Below, in pieces: positions 12,101 through 21,820 of a stretch of DNA of 64,000 nucleotides (position 1 is the stretch's first letter; the number at the start of each line of letters is the position of its first letter). The stretch lies in NCBI RefSeq assembly GCF_000091045.1, contig NC_006693.1, positions 124,001 to 188,000 on the forward strand, given 5' to 3'. Made by a program: the position numbers and the translations under genes. The DNA comes from Cryptococcus deneoformans JEC21. Lineage: Eukaryota > Basidiomycota > Tremellomycetes > Tremellales > Cryptococcaceae. The notes under the pieces are model-generated. The model saw only the letters and a list, made by a program, of their open reading frames with translations. It was not told the DNA's origin and searched no databases.

Positions 12101-13123
12101 AGGAGATGGGTTGTAGTGCGGGTTCTGACCAGGAGGGCCGTCGCGTCGTCTGGATCAAAATGAGTACGGCGTCTTCAGTCAGTCAGTGGGAATACGAACG
12201 ATCTATTCTAAAGGGAGATATCATAGGCGATGAGCATATTTGCAGGATAGAAGTGGGAAACCTGTCGATAGGCTTTACTGTCGGTGTAAAGCGAAATCTA
12301 CTCCTTTTATCTACCCTTGTTGTGGATGTCGCCAAAAAGGGTGCTATATCTGTCTATATGTCAGCACAATGTCTGGTTGCCTAATAGGATGACATACTCA
12401 GGTGATGCCCAACTTCTCCTGTCGGGAATGCCACAAATGTCCTCGCACTCTTGCCTCGACTGTTCTGAATGACCGCAACAATTGATCCCTGATATATTTG
12501 CGTTTCATCGAATGCGTCTTCCTCTAGTTTGCGCAAAGGTCCGGCGGGTTGCTTTGATGTTCCTGATGGGCCTGCTGCATGTTCTTCCATGAGAATGTCG
12601 GTGATCACATCTCTCAGGCCATCTCGCTCGTACGGTAAGCAAAGATCTTCAGCGTACTGTACCTAAAGACCAAGTTAGAACACATCCCATGTACGTCGAA
12701 ATGGGCATACTGATGAATTAATGACTTCTCTTAGAGAAATTTCTGGATCAGACTCAATTTCTGGCGTTCGAGTGGCAGGAAAAAAGTGAATCGCTTCTTT
12801 GCCCGTTCTCCATTTGAGATCTACTCCTGTGTGAGCGTTTAAGTGATTGTGATGGGCGTTTGTCACTTACCTTGCCTGTCCTCTACAGACCACATCCATC
12901 CCCAAGAGCCTCTCTTCCTTTGCAGGCTAACTCCACCCTGTCTTCCAAACTCTACCGTCGGACCGCCAACACCAACAGCATCGTCCACCTGATCGCGTTC
13001 TTCTTCTACGTCATCTTGAAACTGATTATCCTCCGAGTACTCCGTTTGATTGTTGTGGGTATTGTAATTGCGCCGCTTGGTGCGTGGTAGGACAAGATGA
13101 TTCACTGAGGGGGGAAATGACAT
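9180..13123 (-). CDS. RRN6: RNA polymerase I initiation factor Rrn6-like
   Basis: Nine exons (12871-13123, 12711-12826, 12398-12662, 12200-12349, 11882-12149, 11715-11835, 11436-11664, 10432-11377, 9180-10380) join in frame to 1182 aa. The N-terminal half reads as beta-propeller strands (GEGGGIWMWWEDKE-like blades, ALVLSSREATLIDID, TICTTHEVFWLDETGKG, PSLIALDQEGGLWCIPL), followed by an acidic Glu/Asp-rich segment and a helical part. The extreme C-terminus (MGIVTSSQ, STQVERGKFGG, then a Lys-rich run ending RLGGF) is the pattern I associate with fungal Rrn6, a core-factor subunit that loads RNA polymerase I at rDNA promoters. Propeller plus helical layout and length fit Rrn6/TAF1C. The assignment rests on architecture and the C-terminal signature, not on a strong catalytic motif. 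The start is the first ATG whose frame continues through exon 1. Confidence 0.6.
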
Positions 13124-13922
13124 TGGGCAGCATTGGATAGTGTGATTGAGGCGTGGCGGATGTCGAATACTGGGCGGCAGCCGTCTCGGTCTGGTTGGCT
13201 TATCACCTAGAAGCTGTGTTGTTCGCTTCTTGGCGGTTAACCGTGATCCACAGCGTGTGCTTAGGGGCTGATTTTAGCGCGATGTCAAGATACACTGCAG
13301 CTTTATGGAAGTTGCTGAAAGTGGCTACGTGCATTTGATGTTCAGCCACCGGCGGCCAAAAACATCTACAAGTCAGACGTGCCTGGGTGGAGGTCATCGC
13401 ATCTCCGTTTCTGTTCCTAATTAATGCTTCGCCGATGATTCGTTATCGACCGAGAGGCTACCAATATGTGTTCTAGTAATCTGTCTCCTGTATACATAGT
13501 AATATCTGCCTTTCTACATGCTTCCAACTGGGTCACTGTCCCCTTGTCTCCTTGATTGAGCTTCAATGTTATTTCCCCAAATCGTTGAGTCCAACGTTTA
13601 ACAAAGTGCGGCGCAACTGATGGATGTCCCCCCCTTCGCTCTTGTCGATTACTGCCAAGGTTGTTGCATGACGGTACAATTTGGTTGTTCACGAAGAACA
13701 AGCGGCCTGCTGAGTATGTTAGAACTGAACGAGAGGTTTGTATGCTATAAAATGCGTGTACACTGTGCAGTAATACTGCTAACTGCATGGCAGTACGCTT
13801 GATATACTTATATGATGAAGCATGTAATTAAGAATTGAAGCAGAGACGTCAAGTGACCACGTTCGACGACCCCCGAATGGCCTGTTCGTGCCTCGAAGGT
13901 GCCTGGCTTTTCTGTATTTCAT

Positions 13923-13981
13923 TAGGCTCGACACAAGCCCCTCGACGGACATCGATCGGTCTCCCGCTTGTGTCGAGCCTA
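13923..13981. repeat. 16-base perfect inverted repeat, 27-base loop
   Basis: Bases 13923-13938 (TAGGCTCGACACAAGC) are the exact reverse complement of 13966-13981. RNA from either strand would form a stable hairpin; the DNA could extrude a cruciform. It could be a transposon-end relic, a terminator-like structure or a regulatory site. Confidence 0.75.
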
Positions 13982-14555
13982 CTAGTATTTCATGTTTTTC
14001 ATGCATGCGCATGATCATTCGCCGTCGGATCTCCAACAAGTAGTACGTACTGTAAGAAACCTTCTCCCGTCGTTTCCCGCAGCCAGCATTTGCAGCATAG
14101 CTCCTAGTAGGTTCCCAGTGCGATCGAGGCCTACGTACGTACTCCGTTTTATGCATCCGCCACCATCCCTCTCACCACACTTCACTTCGTCGGTTTTGCT
14201 ATATATCATATGCATGCATACGGACGGACCATATGTTTTCGATTGAAGAGACGAAAAGAAGAAGAAAGAATTTCGGTCGGCCGTCTGTCGGAGATACATA
14301 CACTGAAGATTCAGAGGCCGGGCCGGATGACGGACATTGACGGAAGAAGGGGTGTGACGATTTTGCTGGAATTCTCTTCAGCGCAGGGTTCTTGAGAAGC
14401 TTGGTTCTGGCCAAGCTCTCTTCTTCTCTGCATGCTGCATTTTTGAGTACTCTACTGAAGGTTCAGGTAGAGCACAGGGGATACGCTAGCCAGGTCGAGA
14501 CGTCACCAAATGCATGCACTGGTAGAAATAGGCAGGGGGCAGAATGTGGGGAAGG

Positions 14556-14569
14556 CCTGACGTCAGGGG
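14556..14569. promoter_or_regulatory. CRE-like palindrome overlapping STRE, TPS1 promoter
   Basis: CCTGACGTCAGG (14556-14567) is a 12-base palindrome containing the ATF/CREB site TGACGTCA. It overlaps AGGGG (14565-14569), the stress-response element core. A second AGGGG is at 14476-14480 and a half CRE (ACGTCA) at 14500-14505. They lie about 200-290 bases upstream of the TPS1 start. Their function is inferred from known fungal stress-factor sites. Confidence 0.45.
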
Positions 14570-14761
14570 CGGATCAACGATTTTCGCGGCGGTGAATCCC
14601 TCTTGGTGTGAAGTTCGCTGGACTTCCTTTCTTACATTCTTTCATTTGGCTACTTTCTTTCCTCTTCACTTCCTTTATATCTGTCTGTCTAACTAACAAA
14701 CTAAGCCGTATCTTCTACACCACTGAATATCACTACGAAGCAAATTGAAATCACAACGATC

Positions 14762-17247
14762 ATGACGACAATGTCCAGCGACGTCCCTAATTCCCCCACC
14801 TCCACCTCGTTTACAGGTACTTTCTCCCCAGCTGCCACGGCCGCCAACACCGCTGCCAATGCTCGTACCCGTGATGCTCCTTCCCCTACTACGTCGTCGT
14901 CCGGTCCCAAGCTCGAAACCAACAAGGACCAGAGGTTGATTGTCGTGTCCAACCGATTGCCGGTGACGATTAGTAAAGATGACAACGGGGAGTATCACTT
15001 CAAGGTTTGTCAATCGTTCAAGACGATGTGCGCAATATTTTGGAAATGAAGCTCACTTTGGCGCCCATGTAGATGTCTTCTGGTGGACTGGTCTCGGCTT
15101 TGAGCGGATGCAAGAAGACTATGAGCTTCACCTGGATCGGATGGCCCGGTAAAGATGTGAGTAGGCTTTAATCAGAACTGGCGCGCAGCGGCTTACTTGT
15201 CATGCTAGATTCCCATGCAAGACCGTGAAACTGTCAACCGCCGATTGCTTGAAGAATACAACTGTTATCCCGTTTATCTTTCTGATGAGCTTGCCGACAG
15301 TCACTATAATGGTAAGTCTTATCCCACTAATCACCACTCCCCAACCCGCAATGCTGACATTATCTCTTTCCCCATAGGTTTCTCCAACTCGATCCTCTGG
15401 CCATTGTTCCACTACCACCCCGGGGAGATGAACTTTGACTCTGCCCACTGGCTTGCTTACCGGGAAGCCAACATGCGTTTCGCCGACGTCGTTTCTTCCT
15501 TGGTCCAAGCTGGCGACATGGTCTGGGTGCAAGACTACCACCTCATGCTTCTCCCCATGTTGCTCCGTTCTATGATCACCGGCGAATCTGCGCAGGGTGA
15601 GATGGTCCGGCAGGAACTTGGAAGGGTGAAGGAGGGTGTGGATGATACCGTTGTGAAAGAGGTGCTCAAGATGGGTCCGGGGGTCGCACAGGCAGAGGAT
15701 GAAGGTGTGGAGATGTTGGATGATGTAGAAGAGGAAGGTGGAGAGATGGATGTGAAGACTAGTCCCAAGAGGCCTCATTATGGGAGGGGAATGAGTACCT
15801 TCCAGAAGCAAGAGTTGGTGGCGAAGGAGAAGGGTAAAGAAGGGATCAGGATTGGTTTCTTTTTGCATACTCCTTTCCCATCAAGTGAGATTTACAGGAT
15901 CTTGCCTGTGCGAAGGGAAATCTTGCTCGGTGTGCTTCAATGTGATCTTATTGGGTAGGTTTCTGCTAAATCCCGTTTTTTTTCCCTCTTCCTTTCAGCT
16001 GATCATCCTTTTGTATAGATTCCACACATATGACTATGCTCGACACTTCCTCTCGTCCTGCACCCGTATCCTCGGTCTCGAAACTCAGCCGAACGGTATC
16101 GAATTTGACGGGCGATATTGCCAAGTCGGCACCTACCCCATTGGTATCGACCCTAACCAGTTCATCGAAGGTCTTCAAAAAGAATCCATTGTCAAACGCC
16201 TCCGTTCGTTGGAAGCGAGGTTTGATGGCGTCAAGGTCATCATCGGTGTTGACCGTTTGGACTATATCAAGGGTATCCCTCAAAAACTCCAAGCACTCGA
16301 GACTTTCCTTACCCAACACCCCGAGTGGATCGGCAAAGTTGTGTTGGTCCAGCTGGCGATTCCATCCCGACAAGATGTGGAGGAGTATCAGGATTTGCGA
16401 GCTTGCGTGAATGAACTCGTCGGTAGGATCAATGGTCGCTTCGGGACGGTGGAAAGCGTGCCGATTCATTATATGCACAAGAGTGTGCCGTTTGAAGAGT
16501 TGACGGCAATGTATGCGTTGGCGGATGCTTGTTTGGTGACTTCAACTAGGGATGGTATGAACTTGGTAAGTGTCCTTTCCTGTTCTTTATTTCGCCCCTT
16601 TTTCGGCAAGCGCTTGAATCGGTCACTGATGACGGCAATAGGTGGCATACGAGTACATTTCATCACAGGCTGAGAGACATGGATCTATGATCCTCTCTGA
16701 GTTTGCTGGCGCAGCCCAAAGTTTCAACGGCAGTCTTCTTATCAACCCTTGTATGCCCGCTTTTCTCTTGCTTCATGCTACTGTCATTGAGGCTGATCTG
16801 TTTTTCGTCTTTTTAGGGGATGTCCAATCTACGGCCGATGCGATCAACCAAGCTCTCACGCTATCTCCACAGCAGAGGAAGACGAACTGGCAAAAACTGT
16901 TCAACTATGTCAGCAAGTACACAGCCGAAGCTTGGGGCGTCTCATTCGTCAATGAACGTGCGTTCAGTGTTTTCTCTTTGTTTTTATCTTATTTCAACCG
17001 CATAGACCTGTACAAAGTGCTAACAGCCCCTTCCTTTATCTCTGTAGTTAACCGTCTTTCCGGCCAACGCCCCGCTGGTCCCACTGGTCTTGCTGGACGA
17101 AGAAAGTCTGGAAGCTTGAGCAGGACGAGCAGTAAGGCCAGTATGCAGAGGAGAAAGTCTTCACAGAGTGGAATTGCGACCGGTCTGGGTGCTGCAGCGG
17201 GAGCGGCTGTTAACTGGGCTCAGGCGCAGGTGGGGACCCAAACTTAG
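14762..17247 (+). CDS. TPS1: Trehalose-6-phosphate synthase
   Basis: Makes trehalose-6-phosphate from UDP-glucose and glucose-6-phosphate in the cytosol (GT20 family), the first step of trehalose synthesis. Eight exons (14762-15004, 15073-15156, 15209-15311, 15378-15954, 16019-16565, 16642-16750, 16817-16957, 17048-17247) join in frame to 667 aa. Hallmarks in order: RLIVVSNRLPVT, SSGGLVSALSG with WIGWPGKD, FSNSILWPLFHYHPGE, VWVQDYHLMLLP, IRIGFFLHTPFPSSEIYR, GVDRLDYIKGIPQKL, ALADACLVTSTRDGMNLVAYEY and LSEFAGAAQSF. An acidic insertion of roughly 95 residues (about 207-300) splits the usual step from the QDYHLMLLP motif to the GFFLHTPFP motif. The Ser/Ala-rich N-terminal 55 residues and the basic, Ser-rich C-terminus are also extra. 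A second ATG lies three codons downstream (14771). Confidence 0.97.
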
Positions 17248-18001
17248 GCTTCGTTCATGAGTACTGGCATATGGCTGAAGGGAATGAGAAGAGTGAGATT
17301 GGGAAAAAAGCCTCTTTTTGTTGAAATATATTACATGCACCACTTCCATTGTTTGTGTCTGCCGATGCATGGAAGAATCAAGTTATATAACAATGGTTCC
17401 CCTTACCCCATGGAGAGTGGTGGTTTCTCCGCCGGGAGGCGTCAAGGGAAGGCCCTGAAACCTGACGGAGACACGGGGGCTGGCGGCTGTCGTCACTTGT
17501 CGCTTCATTCCTCAGTGGCCAGAGGATGCGGCCAGGAATGCGGCAAGGTGTGCGCAGGCGAGTGCATGCATGCCGGATGGGCAGCTGTCTCCGGACGACA
17601 GGATGCATGGTTCTTTCCCCGCTCGGGTACACACGGTTGTCTATCACTGATACTGGAGACATGGTTAAATGGCCGAGGCTGGATTTCAGGCACGGGTCAC
17701 TGACACTCCGTCCCCGCCCCATCTTCTCTTCCCCAGCAGCCACGACCCTTTCCTCTCTTGTTTACTTTTATCCCCCTGCTCGGCGCCTTTCCCTCGGGCG
17801 AATCCAAAAGCAAAGAGTGTATCTCATCTACTGAGACCGCTTGCAAAGAAAACGCCTTCCGCATCCTCAACTCAAACAAGCGGAACTCGGTCTCGGTCTT
17901 GTTGTTGTTTGTTTCTTCTTTCCAGCGGCGTAGACAAATAACAGGTGAGTCTCCACTTGAGTCACCACATCATACACAGCTCACAACCTATCAGTCCAGA
18001 C
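17248..18001. other. TPS1-glycogenin intergenic region
   Basis: TPS1 3' UTR and glycogenin promoter. The last 250 bases are CT-rich. No gene or repeat was recognised. Confidence 0.4.
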
Positions 18002-20991
18002 ATGTCTCTTCCCAACGCCTTCGTCACACTTCTAACGACGTCCTCGTATCTCCCCGGAGCCCTCGTGCTTCTCCATGCCCTCCAGGATCTTCACCCAGCG
18101 CCGCGGGACTTTCAGATTGTAGCCCTCGTGACTCCAGAGACGGTCGATGCTGCTACTATCGGCGAACTACGAAGGGCAGGGTATGATTTGGTGATTGGCG
18201 TGGAACCTATTGGCAGTGGGAAAGCCGGTCAAGTCGGGTTAGAGCTCATGGGTAAGGTCGTCTCCGTTCGGTCTGTGGCCTGCCAAGGAAGATTGTCCAT
18301 AATGCTAACGGATGCGGCTAACAGGCCGACCGGATTTGAATTTTGCATTAACAAAGCTTCATCTCTTCCGCCTCGCCCCGTTCTTCTCTACTCTTATCTA
18401 CCTCGATGCGGACATCCTCCCCCTCCGACCCATTTCGCACCTGTTCACCTCGACCGCCCCCCATGTGTTTTCTGCATGCCCTGATACTGGCTGGCCAGAC
18501 TGTTTCAACTCTGGATTCATGGTCATCCGTCCTAGAGAGAGCGATTGGGATGGGCTTAAAGGGATGTTGAAAGATGGTGAAGGGGAAGATGGGCTATATA
18601 GAGAAGCAGGGAATGGGAGCTTTGATGGTGCTGACCAAGGGTTGTTGAATGAGTGGTTCAGTGAAGAAGGTGGTGGCGGGGACTGGAACAGACTGTCCTT
18701 CACGTACGTTCCAGATTTCAGTTTTCCGTCAATCAAGGATTGTTGCTGACACCATTCTCGACAGATACAATGTTACCCCCTCTGCGGCGTATACCTGGGC
18801 CCCAGCGTATAAACGTTTCGGCCACAAGATCAGCAATGTCCATTTTATTGGACCTAATAAACCGTGGACGAGCCTACCCGGAAGACCGGCCGGTGTGTCA
18901 AATGTCAAAGGAAAAGAGAACTCTTACGACTGTAAGTCATTCCTGCCTGTCCAATGAATTGCCCAACTCATTGACGTCTTCTTCTTCTATCTAGACTTGT
19001 CTCTTATAGACCGGTGGTTTGCAGTGTACGACAAACATGTCCGCCCAGCTTCCGCTCTCGACCCCGACATCTCAAGGCGTTTTGCTGTCCCACAAACCAT
19101 AGCTGCTTGGGATTCCCATGCGAACCGAGCAAGAGCAGCTGCCACTGTCCTGTCTGAAGACAAACTTGAACTGTCCGAGCTCAAAGCTGCCACTGAAAGG
19201 GGCGTGAATGCTTTCAAACCGGGACAGTACACTTCCCTTCCGCTCGAAGGACGAGTAGATCTGATCATGCCCAAACCTAAGCCCGTACCTAGAGCTGCCA
19301 TCTCCCAACTGGCTGCCGCAAGTACGGTAGCGCCATCCGTTAGCCCCTCAGCTCTTACTCCGCCTCCCGCAGATGCGGTCCCAGCCCCTGCGCCTGCTCC
19401 TGTCCTGACTCAGACAGAGCAACAGACCGCCCAACCTTTTGTCTGGGACGCCCAACGTTCCTCCCCACCAGCAAGCGCTCCACCGGAAATGTCCGTCCCC
19501 CACACATACTACCGCAACGCATGGGAAGCTCCCCTTTCCCAACAATCATCCTATTACGCCCACCCCGAGTCTCACCAACCCCAGGCTGAACACAAAGAAC
19601 CAGAGTATCCTACATTGCCAAAGGAAGTGACGGGGGATAGTTGGTATGCGAGGTTTGCGACGAGCACGCCGGATAAGCGTGCAGTAAGTGCAGTTTTCCC
19701 GTGGGAAGAGAAAACCGGCAGCCATGGGTATGGACATGGGTCCAGACCGAAACCGGAGAGGGTGTTCCCGAAAGGAGAGGAACCGCTACCCCCTCTTGTG
19801 CAGCAGTTGATCCATCCTTTGCAACCGCCGTCCATCTCGATACAGTACGCCACTCCTACCGACTCTTACCAATCCCAGCATCCCTCTCACGCAACGGGGA
19901 TGGGAATGGCAGGACAAGCACAAGCACCGAAAAGTCCTTCCCCGCCACCAAGACACGTGTCCATGGTAGAAGCTATGGCATCGTATAAGAATGTGTGGGA
20001 TGATATTCCGCAGATAGGGAAGTATGTGGATATCATGAGCGGGAAGACTGGTGGAAGATCTGTCAGAGGTTTGTCTACCCGTGGACACGGACATGGGCAA
20101 GGTCATATTCAAGGTCATAGTCAAGGGCAAAAGCAGTCACAGGCGCAAAGCCATGAGAGGAACGTCTCTCTCCAGTCCCTTCAGTCTGTCCCGGGTACAC
20201 CCCGTACTCAATATTCCACTTTCGGTAAATCCCCGCGGCTTACTAATGCGAGGGATCTAGAAAGACGAGGAAGTTTGGAGCAACCTGAAGATTCCGCTGA
20301 TGGGGATGATGAAAACTCTACTTCGGCCTCGGAAGAGGAAGGTGGAAAAGGCGGGGAAGGAAAATCGTCGAAGCCGTATAAGGGCAATAGGAAATATAGA
20401 GATCGGTGGGCACAGACGGATAGAGTGAAGACGGTTGATGAGACAGTCCAGACGCAGACGCATGCTGGGGAAGAGATGGCTGGCGGAGGGTTGAAAATGT
20501 GGGGGCTGCCTCATGCTTCTGCCCATGGACGGAAGAGCAGCAAGGAGATTCCTTTCCCCAGTGGAAGTGGGAATGGAAGAGCAGGAGGGGGAGGGCAGCG
20601 AGAAGCTCAGACTCAACACCAATCGACTTATTACGAGTACCAACAACAACACCCCCACTCCCAGCAGCCTCGACAAGGGAGTACGGCAAGCCCGAGCCAG
20701 AAACCCGAGTTAAACGCTCGTCTTCCGGATTATTCGTTTGATTTCAAGGGGGCTACTTCCCATGCGCAAGGGATTGCCCAAGCACAGGCACAAGCCCAAA
20801 GTCAGGCTCAAGGACAGGGGGCCAACTCCAACCTGAACGCACAGCATAGGCACAAGCCGAGCGGATCATTCTCGACCATTTATGGTGGTCGAGGGAGGGT
20901 TTGGGATCCGAACACGGATGTGGAGGTAAGGAGACGGGATAGTCAAGAGGTCCTGGCGAGATTTATGCAAGGCAACTTGGGGAGAGGATGA
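18002..20991 (+). CDS. GLG1: Glycogenin glucosyltransferase
   Basis: Glycogenin (GT8) primes glycogen by attaching a short glucose chain to its own tyrosine. Exons 18002-18251, 18325-18703, 18765-18931 and 18995-20991 join in frame to 930 aa. The GT8 domain fills about residues 1-300: AFVTLLTTSSYLPGALVL, GRPDLNFALTKLHLFRL, the metal-binding DxD in YLDADILPL, FNSGFMVIRP, DGADQGLLNEWF and HFIGPNKPW. The remaining 600 residues are low complexity: Pro/Ala-rich, then several copies of a short WYARF/AWDS/VWDD-like motif, then Gly-His-Gln repeats around residue 640 and Gln-Ala repeats near the end. Short conserved islands (EWVFDPE-like blocks are not seen here; NAWEAP, YKNVWDDIPQIGKYV and GRGRVWDPNTDVEVRRRDS are) suggest glycogen-synthase-docking segments as in yeast Glg tails, which is an inference. 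Same strand as TPS1, 755 bases downstream. Confidence 0.92.
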
Positions 20992-21693
20992 TTAGATCTT
21001 CTCTTTTTTCCTTGAAACGTTGTGCGGAGCGCAGGGAGCGTATCTAGGAGCCTCCTGTTCCCCGTATGCGTCATAACAATGTCCCGACAGGACTGGATTG
21101 TATCTTGTGTTGACCTCGATATATCGAGGAAACCTATCCATTAGAGGAGTTGTGCAAAAACAAAAAAATATCAAAAAAAAACGAGACAGCCTGAGGTTGT
21201 AGCTATATTTTATCTTTTTTATACAATCTGTCTGGTTTAATTATCCATCTGTTTATCTCTGCCAATTATTTCTCTTTTGCGATGTGTTTAGATTTGGGTT
21301 TTCTTTTTTTCTTTTTTTAATGGGGATGTCTTATATCAACATAAATATACCTACATTTGGGATAAACAAACGGTTTGGAAAGAGTGTATATGCATTTTGG
21401 TCGGTGTGTTATAGCAAAACGCACTGTGTTCGTCGGTAGCTTTCAATCATCATTCCATCGCATAATGAATTAAAAGATGTAGGAGAGATACAAAGATGGC
21501 AATCAAGGCAAAGCAAAATTAACTGTCACAAACTACAAATTTTTCTTTTAATCAACAAACATTTGAGTAAGATATATTAAAAGACGGTTCAAACCTAGAC
21601 AAGATGGCGATGAAGAATGGCTTCAAATGAAAATAAAAAATAAAAAATAAACAATGCTCCAAAACGTCTTGTCCGAGTACCAGAAATATACAA
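20992..21693. other. Convergent intergenic region before gap
   Basis: AT-rich 3' flank of the glycogenin gene running into the poly-C tract. No gene was recognised. Confidence 0.4.
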
Positions 21694-21808
21694 CCCCCCC
21701 CCCCCCCCCCCCCNNNNNNNNNNNNNNNNNNNNNNNNNNNNNNNNNNNNNNNNNNNNNNNNNNNNNNNNNNNNNNNNNNNNNNNNNNNNNNNNNNNNNCC
21801 CCCCCCCC
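21694..21808. other. Assembly gap inside a poly-C run
   Basis: Twenty Cs (21694-21713), 85 Ns (21714-21798), then ten Cs (21799-21808). The gap is inside a homopolymer that sequencing did not resolve. It lies just 3' of the CDC4-like stop codon, so the coding region is probably unaffected. Confidence 0.97.
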
Positions 21809-21820
21809 GGGCGCTACTTA

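Larger units (their letters stand above)
13124..14761. other. RRN6-TPS1 divergent promoter region
   Basis: A 1.6 kb divergent intergenic region. It holds a 16-base inverted repeat at 13923-13981 and stress-type sites near 14476-14569 (listed separately). A CT-rich stretch with TTTATAT at 14674-14680 precedes the TPS1 start codon. No protein gene was recognised. Confidence 0.5.
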
